The translations under genes were made by a program, and so were the position numbers. 47,229 bases of DNA, taken from contig JAWXBM010000064.1 of the NCBI GenBank assembly GCA_034440115.1, positions 1 through 47,229 on the forward strand, in the 5' to 3' direction. This DNA comes from JAWXBM01 sp034440115. Its GTDB lineage: Bacteria; Pseudomonadota; Gammaproteobacteria; Xanthomonadales; SZUA-36. Below are positions 1 to 7,804 of this stretch, one piece after another. The number at the start of each line of letters is the position of its first letter. Positions within the stretch are counted from its first letter, which is position 1. The notes beneath the pieces are model-generated. The model searched no databases. It worked only from the letters and a program-made list of their open reading frames with translations, and was not told where the DNA came from.

Positions 1-369
1 GATGAAAAGCCCATCGAGGTCATACTCGCCCGTCTCCTCGATCTCGCTGCGCTCGATGTGGACGTAATCGAGCGTGATCTTTTTCTGCTTCACGAGCTTT
101 TCGAGATCGAAGCCGAGCGAGCGGACATTGGCCGCCAGCTCCGCTGCATTTTCCTCGAACATCATGAACACGCCCGGCTCGCCAAACTCCACCGCTCCGC
201 GCACGAGGAATTCGATGGACAGCATCGTCTTCCCGCAGCCCGCGCTCCCGCACACGAGCGTCGGCCGCCCGGTGGGCAGCCCGCCGCCGGTGATTTCGTC
301 CAGGCCGGTGATGCCGGTGGGGGCTTTGAGGAGACCGGGTGTCGCGCGCGGGCTTATCTGTTTGTTCAT
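1..369 (-). CDS. KaiC-family RecA-like ATPase, N-terminal part (runs off window)
   Basis: The minus-strand reading frame opens at the ATG at 369 and runs off the left edge without a stop (123 codons seen). It matches the first domain of KaiC/RadA-type P-loop ATPases: an opening of the form TGITGLDEITGGGLPTGRP, then the Walker A motif GSAGCGKT around residues 45-52, then the KaiC-typical FLVRGAVEFGEPGVFMMFEE. Family members are RecA-fold ATPases that act in circadian timing (cyanobacteria) or in stress and signalling elsewhere. Only part of domain 1 is visible, so a second ATPase domain and the autophosphorylation sites cannot be judged. A purine-rich AGAGAGG lies about 13 nt before the ATG. 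No kaiA or kaiB is in view, so a clock role should not be assumed. Confidence 0.85.
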   Translation of the reverse strand, partial: MNKQISPRATPGLLKAPTGITGLDEITGGGLPTGRPTLVCGSAGCGKTMLSIEFLVRGAVEFGEPGVFMMFEENAAELAANVRSLGFDLEKLVKQKKITLDYVHIERSEIEETGEYDLDGLFI

Positions 370-716
370 GGCTGGGACAAATCCTCTCTTGGTAACTCCG
401 GACAAGGTCGAATTTGGGCGGAACCCGCCTGGCCAACAGGGTCCTGGTTCATGAGCCCCTGCCCCTGCAGGTCGTCGATGAGCGCCCGATCTAAGCCGCC
501 ATCGTAGCAGGAAAAATAGGTTCGGCAAATCCAAAGTGATCCTGGCCAGATGCTTGATCAGCCAAGCTGGTACGGACGGCAGGAGCGGTGCGGTGCGGGC
601 AGGCCCAGATCCAATTCAGGCGACTTCTGGCGGCCTGCCCACTTGTCTGAAGTCCAATTGGATGTTCAGTTGTGATTCGATCCTCGCCATTAAAAAAACA
701 CGTCTGGAGGTTATTG
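370..716. other. Intergenic, no recognised gene
   Basis: This is the spacer between the divergently placed kaiC start and the 3' end of the GNAT gene. I see no convincing coding frame, RNA or repeat terminal motif. It must hold the kaiC promoter, but I could not pick out a clear -35/-10 pair. Confidence 0.4.
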
Positions 717-1250
717 CTACGTTGTGTGAGGTGGTGTGGAATACCTGGCGGGGCGAGCCTTGCTGGCCTCCTGTGCTGCCAGTTTCAGAGCAGCACGCAA
801 GGCGGGTAACAGCACCGCCATATCTTCTTTCGGATAAATGTCGAAACTGATGCACAATTCACCCTGTTCGTAATTAATGTCAAGATGATTGGAATAGTCC
901 CTCAGTAAGCCTTGCAATTCCTCGTTGTCAGCCTGTGAGATCGCCATTATCTTCTTGATTTTATTCTCGGCAGCGGCCGCCACGATGCGTTTAAGCAGAC
1001 GTTTGCCAACGCCCTTTTGTTGCCAACAGTCAACTACCACGATGGCCAGCTCGGCAACCTCTGGTTGATCCTTCAGCCGGACGTAACGTGCCACACCGAC
1101 CCCGCTGGGCGAGGAGCTTGTGCCATCATAATGGCTGGCCACGATCGCATAGTGGTTCACACCGTCGCATTCCGTGAAGTATTGCAGCTCCTTTTCAGAA
1201 AGACGCATTTTGGGAGCAAAAAAACGTTTGCGCCGGTCTGGCGCACACAA
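717..1250 (-). CDS. GNAT-family N-acetyltransferase, probably short at the N-terminus
   Basis: The 177-aa frame opens with TTG at 1250; an ATG at 1208 would give 163 aa. The acetyl-CoA binding motif A is clear (VVDCWQQKGVGKRLLKRIV, the Q/RxxGxG/A loop), preceded by a beta strand pair AELAIVV. The segment RLSEKELQYFTECDGVNHYAIVA matches the middle of the GNAT domain fused to acyl-CoA synthetase-like proteins and its stand-alone relatives. The first strand and helix normally found before it (RPIRPEDA...) are missing, so the gene may be 5'-truncated. The upstream frame at 1252-1506 carries VRLPDDAPEA, which could be part of that lost start, but the frames do not join cleanly. The substrate is unknown. 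Confidence 0.7.
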   Translation of the reverse strand: MCAPDRRKRFFAPKMRLSEKELQYFTECDGVNHYAIVASHYDGTSSSPSGVGVARYVRLKDQPEVAELAIVVVDCWQQKGVGKRLLKRIVAAAAENKIKKIMAISQADNEELQGLLRDYSNHLDINYEQGELCISFDIYPKEDMAVLLPALRAALKLAAQEASKARPARYSTPPHTT

Positions 1251-1251
1251 C

Positions 1252-1506
1252 TTATAAACTGCCTAACCTGGCTTCTGGCGCGTCGTCAGGCAGCCTCACC
1301 AGACGCAACACCTTGCCTCTTGCATTGACGGTGCAGTCCATACGGGCTGCCACTGCGCTTTGATCCATCGTGTAAGCATCCAGGCTGAAGGTGTTTGATA
1401 CCCCGAGCTGACGATTGGAACGTGGGTTTTGCTCGCTGCGGTGGGCCAGTATCGGACTACCATGCGAAGTTATGGGGTCAGAGTAAAGGGACAGAGTGGA
1501 CTCCAT
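1252..1506 (-). pseudogene. Uncertain 84-codon frame fused to a repeat end
   Basis: The frame starts inside the terminal repeat at 1469-1497 (its first residues are just the repeat translated) and stops 1 nt before the TTG of the GNAT gene. The remaining ~65 residues include SLDAYTMDQSAVAARMDCTVNARGKVLRL. I do not recognise them. It may be the 3' remnant of a gene whose start was replaced when the repeat inserted, or a decayed N-terminal part of the GNAT gene. Expression is doubtful. Confidence 0.25.
1469..1497. repeat. RAYT-derived terminal repeat, GGGGTCAGAGTAAAGGGACAGAGT type
   Basis: The motif GTTATGGGGTCAGAGTAAAG, continuing into GGACAGAGT, is one end of the dispersed repeat family. The opposite-facing end lies at 3595-3647, so the DUF3300 gene sits between an inverted pair. 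The same GTTATGGGGTCAG start recurs at 13524, 17367 and, in the other orientation, at 38553. Confidence 0.8.
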
Positions 1507-1508
1507 AA

Positions 1509-3365
1509 CTAATCTCTGGAATTTCGGTCACGCACCCTTGAGCCACTCTGGTTTGCACGTTCACTTTTGCCTGCAGCCTGCCGTGATTCGGCGCGTTGGC
1601 TTTGCGCGGCACGCTCCGGTTTCGATGCCCGTTGTGCCGATGCACGATCAACCGTTGCCTGGCGAACTGGCGCCGCTTCGCGAGGAGGAGGTGCCTGATG
1701 TTGCGGCTCCGCCTGGCGTGGAGCGGCACGTGGAGCAGCAAGCGGCTTTTGTGAACGCTGTGGCGCTGCTGCGGCATAACGGGTTTCCCGCTTGGGGCTG
1801 GCGTCTGCGGCTGGGCTGGTTACCCGACGATCGCGGGCCTCCGTAACTGCATGAGATCCCCGTGCCGGGTTGGTGTTTTGACCGCGCCGTTCAACCACTG
1901 GCTGTCCGGCAGGAGCCGGCAGAACAGAACGGTTTGATTTCTCTTGCTTGGTGCTGCGCGGCGCAGCCGGTTGCGGGTTTGATCTATTTGTTGAGCGGCG
2001 GGATATGCCGGAATTCGCCAGGTCTTGACCCACCCGCTCGGCAGTCCGCCCGGTGGTCCGCCCGGTGGTCCGCTCTGGGGCTGTCCGTCCATTATCACGG
2101 ACAGAATCCAGCGGGGCTGAGCGTCGAGCTGAATTGGAATCCCCTGAATCGAAATTTCTCAGGCGCTTCTTACCGTCTCGTACCGTGTTGTCGGCCAGTG
2201 TATCGACCTGTGTATCGACCAATGTATCGACATGGGCGGTTGAGCGGTCGCGATTTCCAGCGCCATTGCCAGAACGGTTCCTCTCGCGTGCCGTATCGGC
2301 GCCGGATTGATCCCGCGAACGATCGCCCCGCAGGGGCCTATCGGCGTTGTTGTCCGCGTTGTTATTCCGGTGGTTATCGGCGTTGTCAACCAATCGCGTC
2401 CGTTGCTGGTCAGCCCAGTCCCGCTGCTTGCCCCTGACTTGTGCGGTGCGGACAGGTGCCGAATGATCGCGACTGTGACTGTCGTCACGCTTGCTGAAGC
2501 GATCCTCATTTACATCACCGCGGTAGCTGACACCGCGACGATGCTGCGAGCTGTGCTGCCAGCGATTCGCTCCATCGTAGTGCGCCATGTGGTGACCGGG
2601 GCGGTAGCCACCGTGGCCGTTTCCATGACCATAATTCGGGTAGCGATCGTGGTAATAGTGATCCACCACCACCACGTGTCGGCTGGGCCAAAAGAACGAG
2701 CTGAAGAAGAAGGACGGTTGAACGTGAAAACCGACACCCCAGTGAAAGCCGAGGTTCACGGAGAATCCGGGCGGATGGTGCCAATATACCGGTGGATAAA
2801 GAGCATAACGCCAGGGGCCGTAAACAACGCGGGGGTCGTAGTAAGGCACATAAACCACCTGGGGCTGAGCAGGTTCGATATAGATGTACCTGGTTTCGCG
2901 TACCACATTCACCTGCGCGTTGCTCTGCAACTGGCCGTTATTGTAAGCCTGGTTACGCAAGTACTGGATCGTGTCAGTGACTTCCCCTTCCTGCACCAGG
3001 AAAGCGTCGCCAAGACCCTGAGTCCAGCCTAAGTCCTGGTCCATTCTGTCCAGCAGTTCCGGGAAGGCAACGAGTGCCTTGACGCTCGGGTCCCAGTCCT
3101 GGTTTTCCACCATGGCAACCGCATCCTGACCACTGTAACCCGGGTTGTTGCGGGACCAGCGTGCTGCCTGGACGACTTCCAGGGGGTAAGTTGCGGCAAT
3201 TAACACATGCGAGAGGACCGTATCCGGGTACAGCGCGATGGGCGCGAGCATCTGGTCGAGCTCAGCCTGGCTGTAAACTTCCGTTTGCTGAGCTGTGACA
3301 GGAGCAGAAATAAGCCCTGCCAGCCCAATGAACGTTGCAAAAATCAGTGTGTTGAGGGATTTCAT
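1509..3365 (-). CDS. DUF3300 exported protein with long basic low-complexity tail
   Basis: The ATG at 3365 is chosen because GGAGGTGAATATC lies directly before it; this gives 618 aa. A signal peptide (MKSLNTLIFATFIGLAGLIS, cleavage near APVTAQQ) is followed by the DUF3300 core, roughly residues 25-210, with the diagnostic LDQMLAPIALYPDTVLSHVL and VVQAARWSRNNPG, then a Y/P/W-rich part (VYVPYYDPRVVYGPW). From about residue 240 to the end the protein is histidine- then Arg/Ser/Asp-rich with many short imperfect repeats (RTTGRTTGRT), typical of a disordered periplasmic or surface tail. DUF3300 has no established function. The gene stands alone between two inverted repeat ends. Confidence 0.85.
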   Translation of the reverse strand: MKSLNTLIFATFIGLAGLISAPVTAQQTEVYSQAELDQMLAPIALYPDTVLSHVLIAATYPLEVVQAARWSRNNPGYSGQDAVAMVENQDWDPSVKALVAFPELLDRMDQDLGWTQGLGDAFLVQEGEVTDTIQYLRNQAYNNGQLQSNAQVNVVRETRYIYIEPAQPQVVYVPYYDPRVVYGPWRYALYPPVYWHHPPGFSVNLGFHWGVGFHVQPSFFFSSFFWPSRHVVVVDHYYHDRYPNYGHGNGHGGYRPGHHMAHYDGANRWQHSSQHRRGVSYRGDVNEDRFSKRDDSHSRDHSAPVRTAQVRGKQRDWADQQRTRLVDNADNHRNNNADNNADRPLRGDRSRDQSGADTARERNRSGNGAGNRDRSTAHVDTLVDTQVDTLADNTVRDGKKRLRNFDSGDSNSARRSAPLDSVRDNGRTAPERTTGRTTGRTAERVGQDLANSGISRRSTNRSNPQPAAPRSTKQEKSNRSVLPAPAGQPVVERRGQNTNPARGSHAVTEARDRRVTSPAADASPKRETRYAAAAPQRSQKPLAAPRAAPRQAEPQHQAPPPREAAPVRQATVDRASAQRASKPERAAQSQRAESRQAAGKSERANQSGSRVRDRNSRD

Positions 3366-3489
3366 GATATTCACCTCCAAGCGGCAAAGTGGCCTCGACA
3401 CTGCCTTTATACCGAAGTCATCCTGTGCCGGAGCTGAACAGAATCGATTTAAATTATGGAGTCAGTGTGTTGTGTCACCCCATGACCTC

Positions 3490-3647
3490 TACCCGGGCCT
3501 GGACTTGAACTTCGGCAGTAACGAAAAACAACGTCATCCCGCTTGGCTCAGGGAACAGGTGCACCGACTCCGAAATTGATGCCCCATGCCCTTCTTTACT
3601 CTGTCCCTTTGATCTGTCCCTTTACTCTGTCCGTTTACTCTGACCCC
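3490..3647 (+). repeat. RAYT 3'-tail repeat with triple terminal motif
   Basis: Read on the plus strand, 3505-3580 encodes a degenerate transposase tail ending WLREQVHRLRN then a stop. It resembles the remnants at 38431-38553 (FREQVNKLRN, stop) and 20275-20347. The end at 3595-3647 has CTCTGTCCCTTT repeated before the final TTTACTCTGACCCC, an internal duplication of the terminal motif. It closes the inverted pair around the DUF3300 gene. Confidence 0.7.
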
Positions 3648-3654
3648 ATCATTA

Positions 3655-4635
3655 TTAAACGTCCCGGTTCTTTTCGAGTCGGCGTTGCAGTTGCTCGAGA
3701 ATCCTGGGGCCGCGTCCGGGAATGCTCCATGGGCAAACGGTAATGCAAATACCGCAACCGAAGTGTTCGTTGAAAAACGGGATGCACTTGTCGAAGTCGA
3801 CGTACCATTTTTCCTCGCCGCGTACCTGCACTTTCTCCGGCATGATCGCGTCCGGCGGGCAGGCGTTGGAGCACACCTGACAACGCGTGCAGAAGTCGTC
3901 TACGCCGTAGCTTTCCCTGGGCGTGGGTGCCAGTGGCAGATCCGTCAATACAGCCGCAAGCCGAAACGAGGAACCATATTCCTTGTTGATGATGGAACCG
4001 TGCTTGCCCAGTTCACCAAATCCGCATTCGATGGCCGGTGGAATCATCAACAGGGAGCCAGCCATGGGCCCGGCGAACATACCGGCATCCCAACCACGCT
4101 CCCGTATCCAGGCCGCGATGTCCTTGGTCGCCTTGGTAGCCCGGCCATACTGGCGTACCACTTCTGCGCCTGCCTCCGGCTCAGGAGCCAATTTCATTTG
4201 CTCGTAATCATGGGCAACACCGATCATCACCACCCAGTCGTAGTCGATATTCTCCCCGGCGAAGGTCCATTCCGGGCGGAAGGCGGTGACACCGAACAAT
4301 TCCATGTCCAGCGAGGCGGCATAAGCCTGCAACTGCGCCAGGGATTCTTCGGGTGACTGCTGCAGGGGCTCGCCGCTGACCGGGCCGACTTCCAGGTCAA
4401 GGAATATTTGGCGCTGCGCGCGTGCATCTTTGATGGCCGCATTGTCGGGTTCCTGGGTGTAGAACCACTTTTGCAATGCGCCGTGGGGAATGATTTCGGG
4501 ATCATGCCAATAGACCCGGTCAGGCCGGCGGAATTGCTTCTCTCCCAGGCCGTTGATCTGGTTGCCGGACACCTCGGGTACCAACGCAAGTTGTTCCGGG
4601 TTCGGTGTGTACGGTTTATAAGGTGACTTTGCCAT
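3655..4635 (-). CDS. QueG/reductive-dehalogenase-like double 4Fe-4S protein
   Basis: This 326-aa protein has a C-terminal pair of [4Fe-4S] sites: CTRCQVCSNACP (about residues 248-259) and a second site of the form C-x10-CGICITVCPW. That arrangement is typical of epoxyqueuosine reductase and the reductive-dehalogenase superfamily. The N-terminal two thirds (FGVTAFRPEW, DYDWVVMIGVAHDYEQM, MIPPAIECGFGELGKHG, YGSSFRLAAVLTDLPL) correspond to the corrinoid-binding, nitroreductase-like fold of that group. There is no twin-arginine signal, so it is probably cytoplasmic. It is shorter and less basic than QueG, so I call the superfamily rather than the enzyme. The start ATG at 4635 gives MAKSPYKPYT. 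No partner gene is adjacent. Confidence 0.8.
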   Translation of the reverse strand: MAKSPYKPYTPNPEQLALVPEVSGNQINGLGEKQFRRPDRVYWHDPEIIPHGALQKWFYTQEPDNAAIKDARAQRQIFLDLEVGPVSGEPLQQSPEESLAQLQAYAASLDMELFGVTAFRPEWTFAGENIDYDWVVMIGVAHDYEQMKLAPEPEAGAEVVRQYGRATKATKDIAAWIRERGWDAGMFAGPMAGSLLMIPPAIECGFGELGKHGSIINKEYGSSFRLAAVLTDLPLAPTPRESYGVDDFCTRCQVCSNACPPDAIMPEKVQVRGEEKWYVDFDKCIPFFNEHFGCGICITVCPWSIPGRGPRILEQLQRRLEKNRDV

Positions 4636-4713
4636 GCTTCATGCCTGTTGGGAGCCTTCTATCATGCCATCAAATTCAGTGGTCGTTACAACTGTGCGGG
4701 TCGCGCGCATGCG

Positions 4714-6057
4714 TCAACGCCCGAATACCGGCAGGATGCCGATGGTGGCCAGCAACTGAACTACTGCGATGCCTGCTCCATACAGCAGCAGAAAATTCAA
4801 CAGGACATTGCCGCCCCACACTCGAAACAAGGGGGTGCCAAGCGAACGTCGGCTGACCTGTGCCGCCCTGGCTGGAATGATGATGGCAAATACCGTTGCT
4901 GCCAGGCCGGCGAAACCGATGGCAAAGATGAATCCGTTGGGAAAAACCAGGCTGGCAAGGGTGGGGGGAAGAAAGGTGACGGCAGTGGACTTCAGCCGCC
5001 CAGCGTAGCCATCGTCGAATTTGAACTTGTCGGCAATGTAGTCGAACAGGCCCAGCGCACCGCCCAGGAAGGAGGAGACCACGGCGAGGTTGGCAAATGT
5101 ATTCAGCACCACCAGTACTAGCGCATCTTTTTGATGACTGCTGATGGCAGCCACCATGGTACCGATATTGCCCCCTTGCGCCACGATAGGCCGGAACTCG
5201 TCACGCGGTATCTGGCCCAGCGTGACCACCTGCCAGGTGACGTAGGTAGCCAGCGCGATCAGGGTGCCGTATACCAGGCAAAGCCAGACCCGTTTCGGGT
5301 CCTTGCCGTAGTATTTCACCAGGCTCGGCACATTGGTGTGGAAACCGAATGAGGTCAGGTACACCGGCAAAGCGGCCAGCGAGTAAACCATGTACTCGGG
5401 TTTGATATCCAACAGCAGTGCAGGCTGCACTCCTTTCACCAGGTGCAGAATGGACCAGGCAAAGCTGATGACCATCCCGGCTACCAGCAGGCTGGTAATG
5501 CGGCTGACCATGGCAGTGCCCAGCCAGACGATCAGCGCTATGAGCAAGGCGAACAAGAACCCTGAAACCCTCGGTGGCAGCTCCAGGCCGGTGGCTGAAA
5601 ACAGAGTCTGGGACATGATGGAACCGCCACCGCTGATAAAGGCATAGCTCAGGATGTACAGCACGAACACCAGCGTCAAATTGTTCAACAGGTTCCAGCG
5701 TGGCCCCAGCACCTGGCCAATAAACGTATCGAAACTGGTGCCCGGCGCGAAGTTCAGGTTGGTTTCCAGCACCAGCAGGCCAGAGTGCAACATGCAGAAC
5801 CAGGTCAAAAGCAGGCAAAGCAGCGACCAGGTAAAGCCCATACCGGCGGAAACCACCGGCAGGGAGAACATGCCTGCCCCGATCACCGTACCGGCAATGA
5901 TGGCAGTGCCGCCAACGAGGCTGGGGCGCTTGACTGTGGCCTGCTGCTGCGGCAGTGGTGACTGGGTATTCAGTGTTGTTTCCCCTACTGGTGTGAAAAG
6001 GTCATTGCAGCGCCAGAACATTCGCCAGCCACGGGAACAGGCCCATGCTGAGTACAT
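4714..6057 (-). CDS. mtr: Mtr/TyrP-type aromatic amino acid permease
   Basis: This is a close relative of the E. coli tryptophan permease Mtr (HAAAP family, about 11 membrane helices, proton symport). Shared blocks include GTVIGAGMFSLPVV, TWFCMLHSGL, SFDTFIGQVLG, NVPSLVKYYGKDPKR, SSFLGGALGLFDYIAD and FPNGFIFAIGFAGLAAT. The start is uncertain. ATGs exist at 6057 and 6021, but homology with Mtr (414 aa) begins near residue 40, and a good Shine-Dalgarno (AGGGGA) precedes only a CTG at 5973 (419 aa). The longer starts overlap a 29-codon ORF (6002-6091), and a RAYT-tail repeat lies just upstream, so they may be artefacts. Specificity (Trp versus Tyr) is inferred from similarity only. Confidence 0.85.
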   Translation of the reverse strand: MYSAWACSRGWRMFWRCNDLFTPVGETTLNTQSPLPQQQATVKRPSLVGGTAIIAGTVIGAGMFSLPVVSAGMGFTWSLLCLLLTWFCMLHSGLLVLETNLNFAPGTSFDTFIGQVLGPRWNLLNNLTLVFVLYILSYAFISGGGSIMSQTLFSATGLELPPRVSGFLFALLIALIVWLGTAMVSRITSLLVAGMVISFAWSILHLVKGVQPALLLDIKPEYMVYSLAALPVYLTSFGFHTNVPSLVKYYGKDPKRVWLCLVYGTLIALATYVTWQVVTLGQIPRDEFRPIVAQGGNIGTMVAAISSHQKDALVLVVLNTFANLAVVSSFLGGALGLFDYIADKFKFDDGYAGRLKSTAVTFLPPTLASLVFPNGFIFAIGFAGLAATVFAIIIPARAAQVSRRSLGTPLFRVWGGNVLLNFLLLYGAGIAVVQLLATIGILPVFGR

Positions 6058-6091
6058 CCGTTGCGGTCGTCAGAATAATACTCGAAGTCAT
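6002..6091 (-). CDS. Possible 29-codon leader ORF before the permease
   Basis: An ATG at 6091 opens a 29-residue frame, hydrophobic in its second half (VLSMGLFPWLANVLALQ), with a single Trp at residue 21 and a TGA at 6002-6004. GAGGTG lies about 9 nt upstream. The stop is followed within about 20 nt by AGGGGA and the CTG candidate start of the permease. A short ORF with one Trp before a tryptophan-type permease recalls TnaC-like leader control. It could equally be chance or a tiny membrane peptide, because part of its 5' side is repeat-derived. Confidence 0.3.
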   Translation of the reverse strand: MTSSIILTTATDVLSMGLFPWLANVLALQ

Positions 6092-6094
6092 CGT

Positions 6095-6168
6095 CAGCAA
6101 CACCTCAAGCTCGGGCCAATTCCCAAACCCAAATCCAAATCCCCGGCAGAGCTTTTAACTCTGACCCC
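6095..6168 (+). repeat. RAYT A-type 3'-tail repeat
   Basis: On the plus strand CAGCAACACCTCAAGC...GGCAGAGCTTTTAACTCTGACCCC matches the last ~75 nt of RAYT A (36130-36196; CAGCATCACCTCAAGCG...GCAGAGTTTTTACTCTGACCCC). It lies between the permease and the RIO kinase gene, and the kinase stop codon TAA sits at the repeat junction. Confidence 0.75.
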
Positions 6169-6170
6169 GA

Positions 6171-7022
6171 TTATTCCGCGGCTTCCTCGCGTCTCTGCTG
6201 ACGAATGATAGCTTCCTGGCGGGCGTCTTCAATGGTCAACAAAACGTTGTCTACATCGGCGGCGGTTTCGTCAAATACAAACAGACCCGTCAGGACGCTA
6301 TCGGGCTTCAGCTTACCCTGCTGGTACAGAGCCCACATTTCTTCGCCAAAATGCGTGGTCTGTAATTCCGGCGCAAATCGGGCCAGGCTGTTTCTGATGT
6401 TGTGCACATCCCGCAACAGCATAGCGCGCGCGGCATTGTTACCCGCGGCACTGACCACTTGCGGGAGATCAATAATCACCGGACCATTCGCCGCCAGCAG
6501 CACGTTGTATTCCGAAAGGTCGCCGTGAATCATACCCAGGCAGAGCATGCGCACCACATCACGCATCAGGGCGGCATGATGGCTGCGCGCTTCTTCCGCA
6601 GTGAGCTCCACCTCACCCAGACGCTGGGCGCTGTGGCCGCTGCTGTCGGTGATCAGTTCCATCAGCAACACGCCGTGAAAATATCCCTGCGGAATGGGCA
6701 CACGCACTCCCGCATCGGCCAGTTGATACAGGGCATCCGCTTCGGCGCTTTTCCAGGCAGCTTCCTGTTCTTCCCGGCCGAACTTTGTGGCCTTGTTCAT
6801 GGCTCGCGCCTGCCGGCTACCACGCGTTTTACGGCCTTCCTGGTAATGCACGCGGTTCTGGAAGCTGCGTTGCTCCGAATCTTTATACACCTTGGCACAT
6901 AACACGCCTGTCCCACGGCGCACCACATAAACAGCAGCTTCTTTGCCGCTTTGGAGCGGCCGCATGACAGCGTCGATGATGCCGTCGTCAATCAGGGGCT
7001 GCAGGGCCTTGGGAGTTTTCAT
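6171..7022 (-). CDS. RIO1-family serine protein kinase
   Basis: This 283-aa protein has the RIO kinase core: a glycine-poor nucleotide loop (SGKEAAVYVVRRG, about residues 25-38), the ATP-binding lysine in CAKVYK, the catalytic loop HGDLSEYNVLL (about 166) and the metal-binding IDLPQVV (about 184). The RIO-specific RSFQNRVHYQEGRK is present. RIO kinases act in ribosome maturation in archaea and eukaryotes; bacterial members are less well characterised. The natural stop (…EEAAE) is a TAA at the edge of the adjacent repeat. The start ATG at 7022 is well supported by MKTPKALQPLIDDGIIDAV, a typical RIO N-terminus. Confidence 0.88.
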   Translation of the reverse strand: MKTPKALQPLIDDGIIDAVMRPLQSGKEAAVYVVRRGTGVLCAKVYKDSEQRSFQNRVHYQEGRKTRGSRQARAMNKATKFGREEQEAAWKSAEADALYQLADAGVRVPIPQGYFHGVLLMELITDSSGHSAQRLGEVELTAEEARSHHAALMRDVVRMLCLGMIHGDLSEYNVLLAANGPVIIDLPQVVSAAGNNAARAMLLRDVHNIRNSLARFAPELQTTHFGEEMWALYQQGKLKPDSVLTGLFVFDETAADVDNVLLTIEDARQEAIIRQQRREEAAE

Positions 7023-7181
7023 TCAATTTCTTATATCAATGGTGTGTTGGGGCATTATCGGTCATTTGCTGGCGCTTTATCGGGTTCTCGGATTGGCCAT
7101 TCAGATATTCTTCAGCCTGACCTTTCTGCTAGAGTGCTATCAGTATTTGCTGCGCTTCCCATTCACCATTGAAGGAAATCC

Positions 7182-7706
7182 ATGTCTACCTTGCCAAGTT
7201 CCGTTTCCATGTACCACGCCAGTGTTCCCGTTTTCAGGCAGATGCTGTTGGCCCTCAGTGATGTGTTGGGCAAAGCGGAAGCGTACGGTGAAGCCAAAAA
7301 AGTCGATCAGCTTGTGCTGCTGCAAAGTCGACTTGCGCTCGACATGTTCCCTTTGGTGCGCCAGGTGCAGATCGCCTGTGATTTTGCCAAAAGTGTTGCC
7401 GCCCGTTTGACTGCAGTTGAAGTTCCGGCCTATGACGACAGCGAGCAGGACATTGCCGGGCTGCAGACACGCATCGTCAGCACGGTGGCTTTTCTTGACG
7501 GCTTGAGCGAGACGCAGTTTGATGGCAGCGAAGCTCTGGAAATTGTTTTACGTCCAGGCACTCCAAAAGAGAAGACACTCACCGCTAGGGCTTACCTGCT
7601 GAATTACGGACTGCCACAGTTTTTCTTCCATGTCACCACCGCCTATAACCTGCTGCGGCACAACGGTGTGGAAATCGGCAAAAAGGACTACATGGGCAGC
7701 TATTAG
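7182..7706 (+). CDS. DUF1993 family protein
   Basis: This 174-aa protein has the DUF1993 (DinB-like helical) pattern: MYHASVPVFRQMLLALSDVLGKA, then RLALDMFPLVRQVQIACDFAK, and near the C-terminus NYGLPQFFFHVTTAYNLLRHNGVEIGKKDY. DUF1993 proteins are small cytoplasmic four-helix proteins of unknown function related to the DinB/YfiT fold. The start is supported by GAAGGAAATCC before the ATG at 7182. It is divergent from the RIO kinase and shares its 160-bp promoter region. Confidence 0.88.
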   Translation: MSTLPSSVSMYHASVPVFRQMLLALSDVLGKAEAYGEAKKVDQLVLLQSRLALDMFPLVRQVQIACDFAKSVAARLTAVEVPAYDDSEQDIAGLQTRIVSTVAFLDGLSETQFDGSEALEIVLRPGTPKEKTLTARAYLLNYGLPQFFFHVTTAYNLLRHNGVEIGKKDYMGSY

Positions 7707-7804
7707 CGCTGGCCAGCCAGACCCCAGACCAGGCAGGCTGCGTTTAAATCAGAGAGAGTGAGGGTATTTCAGAACCAAGGCTATGCGGCCAGCTGACAAG
7801 GATA

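Noticed and set aside
1..369. Evidence for a KaiABC clock
   Set aside because: Only part of one KaiC-type domain is visible and no kaiA or kaiB is near; many bacteria have KaiC relatives without a clock.
3655..4635. Calling the 4Fe-4S protein a true reductive dehalogenase
   Set aside because: There is no twin-arginine signal and no RdhB-like membrane anchor gene, both expected for a respiratory dehalogenase.
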